A stretch of DNA of 64,000 bases. Origin: Spirogloea muscicola. Its lineage: Eukaryota; Streptophyta; Zygnematophyceae; Spirogloeales; Spirogloeaceae. Shown here one piece after another: positions 1-11,850 of this stretch; the stretch's first letter is position 1; each line of letters opens with the position of its first letter. The stretch is taken from positions 135,031 to 199,030 of the forward strand of contig WELB01000212.1 in the NCBI GenBank assembly GCA_009602725.1. The letters run 5' to 3'. A model generated the notes under the pieces. The model saw only the letters and a program-made list of their open reading frames with translations. It had not been told where the DNA came from and searched no databases. The position numbers and the translations under genes are program-made.

Positions 1-1710
1 CGCGTGTGGTCCTGGCAGGGCACCGCAGCCGCCTGGCGGCGCTGCAGCGCGAGCTGGAGCGCTGCGAGCGCGACCACGGCGGCGCCGGCGCGCCCGTCGC
101 CGACGCGTGCCTCGGCCTGGCTCTCGCGCACATCCAAGTGCGGCCCAAGTGCCACCTGAGAGCCCACTGAGAGCCCGAGCCGAGCCCGCCTGGGCTCCTG
201 CTGCTGAGGGCAACATTGCCGTCTTGCCAGCAAAATGTACTTTGGGCTGGCCCTCCAGACAGGGTCTGTGGCTTGGACTGTGTCCTTGCTGCCGGGCCAG
301 TGGGGACCTTAGCATGTTGTCTAGGGGCTCCTGACTTCGAGGACCTGATTGATGGTGTCGTCTTTGTTGGTAGATAGCACGGGGAGTATGAGCGTGCCGA
401 GCCCTTCTGCGACCGCATGCTGCGAAGCATGCAGCAGACCAACATGGAGGCAGCTGACAGGTCCGCGAATGCAACCACACCTTAAAGCCCACAGCCTGCT
501 GTCTGCATTATGATCCCACTTCATTATGATGGTTCGGGCTTCAGAGCCTGCGAAGCACCTTGCTACATTCCACGACGTTCAAGTCTGAGTGCCGATTAGG
601 CTGCCTGCCTGAAGACGCCTTCAGTATACATTTCAAAGCAGGGATGGCCACCTGCGTGGAGTTGCCGGGGAGGCATTCAACCGGCTTGCGGTCGCCAAGC
701 TGCATGACGACGCATACCATTGTGCGCTCAAGTGGGCAGCAGCTGCCAAGGAAGTGCTGGAGAGCTCTCCTCCTGCACTGGAGGCCAGGTCTTTCTTGAT
801 GGCCATGGCTGAGACCAGGTCAGAGCTATACCACTTTGGGCAGCTTGCCAGGTGCCGCATGCATTTACACAACCTGTTATTGCCTGTTATTCAAGCGCAA
901 ATCATGGACAACCAACAGACTACACAGAACCCCTGCTGCTGCTTGGGAAGATCACGAGATGTCACCAGGTCAAGGATCTCGTAGACCAACCTCAGAGTCT
1001 CTTGACTTTGTTGCTATCTTACAGCATAGGTTTGGCGCATCTGAGGTTGGGCAACCTTGAGGTTGCCAGTAAAGCTACACGGAGAGCCCTAGATGGGCTT
1101 TTGGAGCTTGTTGGCAGTGACCACCTGTACGTTGCTCAAGCAAAGGTTGTTTGAGAAGCATTTGGTTCGGTTGCAATGGTCTCTTCATGGCTTGGTAGCT
1201 GTTTGTTACCATGCTTGACCTCTGCTCATCTTCTCATCACTTCTGCCTATACAGCAAAACATGGCCGATGTCAACTTAGAGATGGGGCAAACAGACAGCG
1301 CAGCAGGCTTGCTTCGGGATGTGCGAAACATCCACCAGAAAAAGCTCCACTCTCGCGACCCGATAGCAGGTCACTTCTGCAGCAGTGGCTTTGTTGCATG
1401 AGCTTGACTTATTAAGGCACAGCTTCTCTGTACTTGTTTACTGAGGTCTGCCCTTATGATATTCTTGCAAATGATTGTTGCAGGGCATCTTCAGCTGCCA
1501 GGCCTGCTTGCTGCACTTGCTACATGCAGAAATGAGATGTAAGGCATTTGAGCTGAAAATGGGCAAATCTGTTCGTATGATGCAGTGACAAGCAGCAAGA
1601 AGCTTATGGAGGTAGAGAGGCGCTTGGGCAACCACGAGGCTGCTGAGAGGATTCACTGCAACCTTACACTCTTGGGTGTGCTTGATGCTGAGAGTCCATC
1701 CCTTCGCTAG
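1..1710 (+). CDS. TPR-repeat protein, 5' end outside window
   Basis: The 3' part of an intron-containing gene. A frame-consistent model joins 1-137, 378-460, 642-851, 1025-1145, 1255-1369, 1484-1538 and 1593-1710. It gives about 278 residues and ends at TAG 1708-1710. All introns are GT-AG and all phases close. The product is almost entirely helical with tetratricopeptide-like spacing: A-x-x-x-x-x-G-x-Y-x-x-A patterns such as LALAHIQHGEYERAEPF, GLAHLRLGNLEVASKATRRA and NMADVNLEMGQTDSAAGLL. TPR domains serve as protein-binding scaffolds, so no enzymatic role is implied. No specific TPR family (kinesin light chain, APC subunit and so on) could be recognised. The N-terminus lies upstream of base 1. 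The gene converges on the katanin gene with about 250 bp between stop codons. Exons 6 and 7 are the least certain. Confidence 0.7.
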
Positions 1711-1961
1711 TTTTCTTCTAACCATGCGTGCATGCATGGTAGCACTAGTGCTAGATTAGTGGGAATGCATATTGGTGCCGTGTTTCTCGTGTATGGGCTA
1801 GACATTGCTTGCAGGTCCTGGAGTCAGGAGCGCACTGCTTGTATTTTACAAACTTTGTACCAGACTTGATCACCTGAAAGGGTGCTGCCAGGCACTGGCA
1901 TTGTCATTGCCGCAGCCCTTACATGCAACCCACAATAGGGTGCTGCCTCCTTGAAGAGACT
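1711..1961. other. Convergent intergenic spacer
   Basis: Short spacer between the stop of the TPR gene (+) and the stop of katanin (-). It must hold both 3' UTRs. I see no further gene or repeat box. Confidence 0.6.
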
Positions 1962-4437
<2,476 letters not shown>

Positions 4438-4690
4438 GCGCAGCACGACGGCTGCTCCGCGCTCTGCGGGGCCGCGCCGGCGGCGGCGGCAAAGGCGGCG
4501 GCGGCGGCAAAGGCGGCGGCGGCTTGGCGGACGTCGTGGTGGGATGGGGACGGCGGCGGCGTAGGGGGAATTTGAAGTCCGGGGGAGCGCCAACGGGGCG
4601 GCGCTTCCACCGTGGCCCGAACCCGAACCTTGCGGGGCCTGAGCGAGGTTGATGGGACATGGCGAATACCTCCACTATAATGAAGCAAGG
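4438..4690. promoter_or_regulatory. GC-rich 5' region of katanin with GGC repeats
   Basis: Upstream of the katanin start on the minus strand. It contains (GGC)n-type runs around 4,477-4,560. Probably 5' UTR and promoter. No TATA box is obvious. Confidence 0.4.
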
Positions 4691-4900
4691 CGATGGATGT
4701 GAGAGGCCAGGCACAATAGAAACAAACAGCTCTTTCGATCAAGCATTGGCTGTGAGAGGCCAGCCCAAGAATGGAAAAGAAATATCTCTAAGAATGTAAG
4801 GTAATGGCTATGAGAGAAGAAGAAGTGGCTCTCCCAATGAGGGCAAGGGCTGTGAGAAGCCAGCCCGAAAAGAATTGACAAGGTTCGAAGGGGCCAAACT
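4688..4900 (-). repeat. Three hairpin modules of the mosaic repeat family
   Basis: On the minus strand the core GGGCTGGC(C/T)TCTCACAGCC followed by a TTGGGAGAGCCACTT-type box occurs about three times (near 4,695, 4,755 and 4,850). These are diverged copies of the module that recurs across the window. A CCCCTTCGAACCTTGTCAATTC lead precedes the last copy. Confidence 0.7.
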
Positions 4901-4964
4901 ACGAGCTAAGCAGCGACTGCGGGGCCTGAAGAGGCTATGGCAGAACGGGGGAGGATGGACCACT

Positions 4965-5150
4965 TTAGTAGTTACGAGTGAGGAGCCTCACATCCGACAG
5001 ACTAGCTGCCGGTAAACTATCCCCCTGACGAAAGCCGGAGGCCGCACGGGGAAGCACGAATAGCTTTGGAGGCCAAGGTTCGGGGGAGTTCGAGCCGGTG
5101 AAGGCCAGGAGCAGCCTTGCCGCTGCTCGCCACTGCAGCCGCCGCCGCAC
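4965..5150 (-). repeat. Retroelement 3'-terminal fragment ending LTRNY-stop
   Basis: Minus-strand frame ends with GFRQGDSLPAASLSDVRLLTRNY then stop at 4965. This is the same C-terminal signature as the copies near 5,320, 26,760, 34,363 and 59,564. Nothing upstream of the last ~40 residues is clearly alignable. Confidence 0.6.
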
Positions 5151-5286
5151 CTCGCTGCGGGGCCTGCTGCGCCGGCCTGCGCCCAGGAGGTGGAGTCGCC
5201 GCCGGACGGCGGCGCCACGGGGCCTGTCTTCCGCTTCTATGCGCTAGTGCTTTGCCTGTGTAGTGGGTTGGTCCCTAAACCCCCNA

Positions 5287-5545
5287 CTGCAGAACACAGA
5301 AACGATGCAGAGGAAAGCTCAGTACCCACGAGTGAGCAACATCAGGTCTGAGTAGCTCGCTGCAGGGAAAGAGGCGCTCCACCGAGACCCAGAGGCGGCG
5401 GCCATAGCACGGCCTGCGCGCGTATGGACGGCGTGGGCAAGGGAGCGTTGAAGCGATACGGCCAGGCGCATGCGGAAGACTTGTGCGAGCGACCCGGCGG
5501 CGTTGAAGCCGGGCATCGCCCCTGGCAGACCCGGCCGCCGGTCAA
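5287..5545 (-). repeat. LINE-like retroelement C-terminal fragment (recent copy)
   Basis: Minus-strand frame contains GSLAQVFRMRLAVSLQRSLA, HTRAGRAMAAASGSR and SYSDLMLLTRGY-stop. The segment is nearly identical (about two visible differences in ~258 bp) to the plus-strand segment 59,333-59,591, and the match continues past the stop codon. This marks a young 5'-truncated element. An unknown base at 5285 sits at the edge. I see no reverse-transcriptase core. Confidence 0.75.
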
Positions 5546-6073
5546 TGGCCACAATGCCTGCACGCAGCGAGGCCAGCAGATGGAATGGACAAGCGATGGG
5601 ACATGCGGCCGTGTCACGAGATATCCCGTCGATGGCTCTTTGATGTCGATCTGACAAGTCATGTGAGGTGGCTGTACACGTAAGACATCTACGGCGCGTC
5701 ACCTATCTATATAACGTACAACAAAATTCGCAAACACAGTACCTTCAGCTCAGCTCTGGTCGAGTAAGTGTGGATTTGCCTTTGGAACCGTCAAATTCGT
5801 ATCATTAGGCCAACCTCATACTACCATCCCAACCACTCAAACACCGTGCGTATCTGCTGCTGGGCCGTAGATTTGGCATTCGGCACAACCCCCGCAATTC
5901 AGATGGGTATGATGCTGACCGGGATAAGACTCATCTTCTTGCACATCTGAATGTGGCCATGCAAGCGAGACCATTTTAGCCTTGGCCTGCCCTCTCGCAA
6001 TTGTCAGAGTTACAATTCATTTTGCCATCTGGTTACTTCAGCATGGCTAGAACCGATGGCCTGAGTAGCCTAA

Positions 6074-7520
6074 TTAGGAACCCCTTTCTTTACCATACTT
6101 GTCCTCTAAAATACTAGGCATTTTGTCTGGGAATTTTTGCCAGCAATGGGAGTCTGTATGACCGTGTCTAGAGCAGAACGAGCATGCAGCACCCGAAGTT
6201 TGATGTAGAGACTTGCAATTTGCTCTAACATGCCCCCGTTTCCTGCAATGCAGACACTTTGGGATAGAAGGGTTCTGAGGAAAAAAAAAATCTGAGAAGA
6301 AGATGACTTGACTAAAAGTGGGGATATAGGTGTGACAACATGTACCCTGGCATGACCTCTTGGTGGTTTGCTTGAGGTCTTTGCCATAGGAACTCCAGTG
6401 CCTGCAAAACATTCCTTCACTGTGAGAAGCGCGAAATCGTCGTTCTCCTTTTCCTATTCTAAGCTTTGAAGACCTTGGCTTAGCGAAGGGCCAATTGGGA
6501 GAACACATGCAAGTCTCCAGTACTCCCAACCAAATTGTCACCGTGCAAGTGACAGATACGCCAGCAGTGATGGCTACATCGGCATCCAAAATCTTAGCTG
6601 ACACAAACATTCCATGCAGGTCCCCAACTGCACAAACCGAGCAGCTGGCTGCTGTGGCCATGCTGGACAATTCAGAAGGAGCCATCCAGGTCTCCACCAA
6701 AGATGTAATAGAGGCACCTATCCATGCTCTTCTGGACACAGGTGCACAACCCATCCTGATCGAATCTCGCTTTGCTAAGTTGTTGAAGATTCGGAAGGAT
6801 GATATCATTTGCAACAAGGTTCAAATCACAACAGCAACTGGCACCACAAATAACGTGGTTGGAGTCACCAAACGCCCGTTGCATATCACCTTGAAAGGTC
6901 AGGATCCTGCCAAGTGTACATCCTTTTCGGCCATATGCATGATAACTAAAGCCACAACATATATTATGTTATTGGGTACTGAGATCTTATTTCCCTTCGG
7001 TATTGGAATAGATTACTATGCTGAAGATCAATGGTACAGACCTCAATGGAAGAATTCAGGTACCACAAAGGTCATGTTGCCGTTATTGAAGTCGTGGAAA
7101 TCCAATAACACATCAGCCCATACTGGTATTGTTATAGTGAATACAGGAAAGGAGGCAACGGAGAAGCCAATTGAAAATCCTGCAGAGAAGGAGTCGAAAA
7201 TGCAGGCGGGTGATTCTGAAGTGAAGGAGGCAGCAGAGCAGCCAGTACAATTCTTCTAAGGAGGACGCTGAGGGTCCCCCTGCAACTCATTCGCAGCCGC
7301 CTTCGCCAGCATTCAGTAAGGAGCAATTTGCACTCGCCGCCACTTCCAACAAACGCGGATTGTCACTATCCGACCATCTTGAATTACAGGCGAATCGCCA
7401 CCTAGTACATCTGTCCAATTCAGGCTCAACGTCTGAAGATTCAATCACAGACTCAATGGTTCTGCCTGATCTCAAGTCCAATTGGAAAATTATCCATCAC
7501 AAGCTCCAGTTACTTTCTTA
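6074..7520. mobile_element. Fossil LTR-retroelement fragment (Ty3/gypsy-like), rearranged
   Basis: Two recognisable parts lie on opposite strands. On the minus strand (about 6,080-6,300) are two retroviral-type CX2CX4HX4C zinc knuckles of a Gag nucleocapsid. On the plus strand (about 6,690-7,060) is a retropepsin-like aspartyl protease with the LLDTGAQ active-site motif and a downstream LLGTEIL element. No reverse transcriptase, RNase H, integrase or terminal repeats were found. The opposite orientation of two parts that are normally collinear shows internal rearrangement. The copy is broken, with at least two breaks plus the inversion. The protease part is still well preserved, so the insertion is not very ancient. 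Ty3/gypsy affinity is inferred only from the Gag knuckle plus DTGA protease combination. Confidence 0.7.
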
Positions 7521-8250
7521 ATCCATTCTACACAATCTATCCAATCTCAAACCAAGTAATGTTCAATTTTCTCGTTTTCTATTTCATTTTACAATGTTTG
7601 GCGTTGTCAGTCATGTCGACTCTACCTTGTCACCTGAATTTCACACAACTCTGTCCTATCGACGTTAGCTAGCAACCGACACCAGGTGGCACGACAGCAG
7701 CTGGCCAACCGCCGCCGCGAGCCACTCGAGAGGGTGGCCAGCGGAACGCCTGGCGTGTCTTGGCGCCGGGTTCCGGTGAGCACGTGGGTGTGAGGCGCCA
7801 CGAACGACGAGCACGTCTGATCTTTCGCCATCGACGAGTGGAGTTGGAACGGACCATTGCAACAAAGAAGAAGGGCGCGCAGGGTGCGCCTTGATGAGGC
7901 AGATCCAGCCAAGCCAACGCACTGGTCAGGCAAAAGCCAGTGCAAGTGGAAACCAGTGCAAGGAGTGGAGGCGCAAGGGCGCGTGCAAGCCTCCGCCAGC
8001 TTAGGAGGCTGCAAGGAGCGTCGCCGGGGGGGAAGAGAAGGCGCGGGGTGCGCCTGAAACAAAGGGCAGGCCAAGCCGAGCCCGTACCCTGTGCAGGCGC
8101 ATCAACAGAGCAAATACTGGGGCTACACAAAGTGAAGCCATGGCAAAGAGGGGCTAAGGAAACAGGGCAAAAGCACAACTAGAAGGGGGACTTTATTACC
8201 CACGAGTGAGCAAATACAGACATATCTGACAGGCTAATTTGGGAACCAAA
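7521..8250 (-). repeat. Diverged mosaic-repeat copy
   Basis: Read on the minus strand, this stretch shows the terminal box at 8,195-8,250 (ACATATCTGTATTTGCTCAC-like, ending LLTRG), then GGCTTCACTTTGTGTAGCCC near 8,130. After these come TTTGCCTG..GTTGGCTTGGC and the CGCACCCTGCGCGCC box near 7,880. The order matches the copies at 27,430-28,970. GC-rich filler at 7,640-7,860 has open frames on both strands but no recognisable domain. Confidence 0.5.
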
Positions 8251-9313
8251 GCACCGCCTTGGAAGCCAGTGGCGTGGCTGAGAGCGCGCCAAGAAGGAAC
8301 ACCCAGAAACGGCGAGGTCTTGTGTGGAGGGGGCTTAGGACGAGCTTTAGAAGACTGTTTCTCGGCTCCATAGAAGAAAGCACAATTGGCTCTGACGAGA
8401 GGCTGTGGCTGTGAGGAGCTACGATGAAAGACGATGCACGCGCAACTCCAAAAGAGAGAAGAAGGTCCCTCAAAGAGGAGACGGTGTATTTGAAAGCCAG
8501 CCTCTTACGAGAGTGCAAAGCATTCAGCAAAGTAGTGGCACATAGATGGTCACTCAATGAGTTGATCTCCAACGGCTTGGCCTATAGCGTGGCAATAGTC
8601 TGAAATGAAGAAGAGATTGCGCCAGCTAAAGTCAGTGCCTGTGCTTACGCTGTTTAGATTGAGAGGATGACGTTGCCATGACGGCAACTTCAAAGTTGGC
8701 AAGAGCACCTTCAGCGGCAGCATTGGGACCAACAACAGCAGCGTCTGCAATGGCGACGGCAGCAATGGCGACCCCGACGACTGCAGCGGCGACCAAGGGG
8801 TGGCAAGCTGGACTAGGCGGGGTGCGGGGGTGTAGAGGAGTTGCTTTTCTCGACTTTGGACTCGCCGTCATGGCAGTGTAATCCTCTCGATCTCAACAAA
8901 CGCGACGCGCTCAATTCCACGCCGCCGGCTTTGTCATTCAGCTGAGCAAGCAGGTCATGCTGCAGCTTCGACACCCTGCTTGTTGCCTGCGCGCTCAGAG
9001 TCAAGTGCCCACCGCACGTCTCAGCGCGCTACCTACTGTCCTGCAAGTCGGTGCGCAGGAGTTGCGCGACTGGAGGTGCCCTGTTGCAGCTACGACTCGG
9101 AGCATTGGCAATCATAGTCGGTGTAGAGACTCGGCCGCAGCGGCGCGATTGGCGCTCTTGCGGGAAGTGAGGCAGGCGCGGAGCTTGCGACGGCCCGAGG
9201 GCGGCGTTGCGGCGCCCCACACTTGCGGGGCGCCTCGTCCCGCGGCGGCGATGTGCTCGCGGCAGAGCCGAAGGTAGCGGCCCCGCCGCCTGTGAGCAAG
9301 CGCCGGCTTATTA
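8251..9313. other. No supported gene
   Basis: About 1 kb upstream of the U6 gene. Several short open frames exist, including Ala-rich low-complexity ones at 8,630-8,880 on both strands. Minus-strand frames at 8,813-9,004 and 9,090-9,320 look weakly coding-like but show no domain, start context or consistent splicing. I do not annotate a gene here. Confidence 0.4.
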
Positions 9314-9324
9314 ATCCCATCAGT
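9314..9324 (+). promoter_or_regulatory. USE-like element of the U6 promoter
   Basis: ATCCCATCAGT resembles the plant snRNA upstream sequence element (RTCCCACATCG). It lies about 26 bp before a TATA-like box. That is the spacing used by plant Pol III-type snRNA promoters. The match is imperfect after the first six bases. Confidence 0.5.
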
Positions 9325-9350
9325 GCGTTTGCTTCACGTCATATTACGGG

Positions 9351-9357
9351 TATATTG
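9351..9357 (+). promoter_or_regulatory. TATA-like box of the U6 promoter
   Basis: TATATTG begins 31 bp upstream of the U6 5' end at 9382, the position expected for a Pol III type 3 promoter. Confidence 0.65.
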
Positions 9358-9381
9358 TACAAAAGCACCCAATTACTTGAT

Positions 9382-9399
9382 GTCTTTCGGGACATCCGT

Positions 9400-9431
<32 letters not shown>

Positions 9432-9483
9432 GGCCCCTGCGCAAGGATGACACGCACAAATCGAGAAATGGTCCAAATTTTTT
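9382..9483 (+). ncRNA. U6: U6 spliceosomal snRNA
   Basis: Full-length U6 snRNA, 102 nt. The 5' stem-loop reads GTCTTTCGGGAC. The invariant ACAGAGA box (ATACAGAGAAGATTAGCAT) pairs with 5' splice sites. The catalytic AGC triad region and the CCCCTGCGCAAGGATGACAC internal stem-loop partner of U4 follow. The 3' part is ACGCACAAATCGAGAAATGG, ending in CCAAA plus six Ts. Sequence and length match plant and algal U6 almost base for base. U6 is transcribed by RNA polymerase III. The external promoter elements at 9,314 and 9,351 and the terminal T-run fit this. Intact boxes, promoter and terminator argue for a functional gene rather than a retroposed copy. Confidence 0.95.
9478..9483 (+). terminator. 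Pol III T-run terminator of U6
   Basis: Six consecutive Ts directly follow the conserved U6 3' sequence CCAAA. Confidence 0.8.
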
Positions 9484-9582
9484 CGCCTTCATCTTCCCTG
9501 TCGCCAGACTGCGGCGCCGCCGCCTGCCCATTGCAGAAGGATCTTCCCATATGGGGGCGTGCCGTGCGGTACCCGTCAAAAC

Positions 9583-9915
9583 AAAGCCGATCTAGCCTAC
9601 ACCCGACATGCAGATGTGTTCTCGGCTAAGATGCGCTTGCCAGCTGCATATCTATGGTTCTTGCGACGACAAATTTTCGGCCTGTTTGCAGTGTGCTTAG
9701 GCTAATGCTTTGCACCAGAAAGCTGGGCGAGCTCTACTTGGTGGCAGAAGGGCTTTGTATCTGCCATCTAGTATTCAGGCATCGGTTAGCGACCTTTATA
9801 TTTTGACCCGTGGTTACTGAGCGGGTCAAATACTGTAGGTTATGTAGGTCTTAAGATATGCTTGCCTTTGTACTTGGCCATTTGGCCTTCGCTTGTTTCA
9901 AATACACGAAATTTT
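9583..9915 (+). repeat. Retroelement 3'-terminal unit, subfamily A
   Basis: The plus-strand frame ends FQASVSDLYILTRGY then stop near 9,820. The stop codon is embedded in an inverted repeat TGACCCG...CGGGTCA. The downstream tail TCTTAAGATATGCTTGCCTT is conserved. The whole unit matches, in opposite orientation, 34,265-34,600, with an obvious shared start, ORF end, hairpin and tail. It begins about 100 bp after the U6 terminator. Confidence 0.75.
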
Positions 9916-9984
9916 CGTCGGTGGCTTACTGGTGCGATCTGACATTGATGCTGAAGTGGGTGCACATGTTGTTACAAGAGGGAT

Positions 9985-10215
9985 TCGTACTTGGGCCTGG
10001 GTGGGGCCAAGGGCAGCAGAGCGAGCAGCCCAGTTTCAATGCCACCGAGCCGCTTGCTCGGGTTCTACGATCGGCTTGCCACCTCCCTGCAACAGGTCCT
10101 TGGCATTTGCCGTCGACTGGCAGCAGGCCGCGACTTGGCTGCTGCTCCAATTCAGGGTGACGCTTTTCTGCCCTCTGCTCGATTTAATCTGCACATTCTG
10201 ACTATAAGTAATTGA
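9985..10215 (+). repeat. Diverged LINE-like C-terminal fragment
   Basis: The plus frame RLATSLQQVLGICRRLAAGR parallels RLAVSLQRSMARALHLRAGR of the better copies. It is followed by a decayed terminal box (LHILTISN-stop, near 10,215). Confidence 0.5.
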
Positions 10216-10261
10216 GCGCCCACACTTGCAGATGTCAGAGTGATTTCGTGCTTTTTGCACC

Positions 10262-10345
10262 TGCTGGTCTTTCAGACCTTGTCTTTTGTTTTGGGCTGGC
10301 CTCTCACAGCCACCTTGCATCAGAAGAGCTGTTTCTTTCTGGCGT
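10262..10345 (+). repeat. Hairpin module
   Basis: CTTGTCTTTTGTTTTGGGCT, then GGCCTCTCACAGCCACCTTG and an AGAAGAGCTGTTTCTTTC box: a single copy of the window-wide module. Confidence 0.65.
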
Positions 10346-11560
10346 GAAAGGAGTCACATATGCTGTATCTTCGACGCGAAGATTGCCTAATATGCCGCCG
10401 AGGTGCGATCTGGCACTAGGCGCGCAAGCCCAATCTGCAGCCATGCCGCTCGACGAAAAGCCCAAATAACAGCCAAGAAGCCCTAAAGCCCACTTTGATG
10501 GGTGTGACCACCTTGACAAAGTGTTGGGGAGTATCGGCTAGGCTAGCGTAGGGAAATGGTAGGAGTTGCCTTGATGTGACGTGTCCCAGGCATGCATTAG
10601 GACCTGGGGTGCCAATTGGGCCGACGACTTCGCCCCAACATACAATGTCATTCTGCCTGACCAAGCAGAAGGGGTGCGGGGGGCCGGAGCCGAGCAGGCC
10701 ACTTGGCCCAGTCAACTGTACCAAGTCAAATTCACAATGTTGTTACCACTCCACCTATTGCGCATTTGTTTCTATGAACAAGTAAGCTCATTCCTAACTT
10801 TGTCAATTCCTACTGCCACATGTAATTCTAGGTCTGTTGTCACGTCACCCAAAATGCCTACTGAGTAGCCTATCGACATTTTGTGGCAAACTTGACGCCC
10901 TGTGGCACGACAGCCGCACTCACCGCCGCTGATCTGGTTGCTGTGCACAGCAAACGAGAGACGGCTTGAGGTGCGTATAAAATGAAAGGGATGTTAGTAC
11001 AAGTCGATACATTGTTCAGTCAATTGCTAGCGAAAGAATGGGGGTACACAAAGAAAGCAGAGAAGAAGCTACTCTAGAGGGGGCCAGCCCATAAAGAATG
11101 CACAATGTTCAACGGAAAGAAGTTCCCCCAAGAAGAGGGATGGATTTGAAAGGCCAGCCCAAGCTGAGACAATGCGCGGTGCCCATGAGCTGAAAGAAAG
11201 GCCGAGCCAAGAAACTTCACATCTGATACAAGAGAAGGCCAGTAGTGCAGAAGGGATTGACCAAGCCCAATGGAGTCTGCAACCGCAACAGCTCCCTTGC
11301 AAATGAGCAGCTCGTTGCTTGGGCTCTCACAAGCTGCGCAAGTGCCAACATTACTGGCGTTTCAGCGACCACCACATCCTACTGGGCAGAATCTGACACG
11401 CGGCACTTGTCGCCTGTGGCCTCATTCACTTCTCCCGCGACGAATTCAACATCTTCGCAGTGACTTATAATTTAAAGGGCCCCCTCCAACGCCCTCTCAC
11501 CTGCCAATAACCTGTGCGCATATCACAAACAATCTGTTCACTGTGTAGAGCAATAGCTCT
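10346..11560. other. Intergenic, decayed repeats only
   Basis: No supported gene. Minus-strand traces of the mosaic family occur at about 11,030-11,060 (TTTGTGTACCCCC box) and 11,080-11,200 (GGGCTGGC module and a decayed GCACCGCGC box). The rest shows nothing recognisable. Confidence 0.45.
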
Positions 11561-11850
11561 GAACAGCAAGCAGGATCTGCCGCTTGGTCATTCCTGCCTC
11601 CGTAGCTGCTTTGCCTTGGCCTTAGGAAAACGAACTCGGCCCTCAGTCCAAGTCACCCACCATAGGGGAAGGACGACGATGGTTGCCACTCACAGATGGC
11701 TCGCAGGCTGCAACTTGCTGACAAGCAAACCCCTCTTCGTGATCGCACGTGCTGGAGCTCCAAGATGTAAATGTCGACTTTCCGCAGAGAGCTTGCACAT
11801 GATGGTCAAGTAGATGGAGCTATGACACCAAGAAGGAGCAGGCACTTTAC

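Noticed and set aside
8632-8880. Ala-rich open frames on both strands
   Set aside because: Low-complexity GCA/GCG-type repeat without start context, domain or splice partners.
9382-9483. U6 as a retroposed pseudogene
   Set aside because: All functional boxes, promoter elements and the T-run are intact, and there is no A-tail or flanking duplication.
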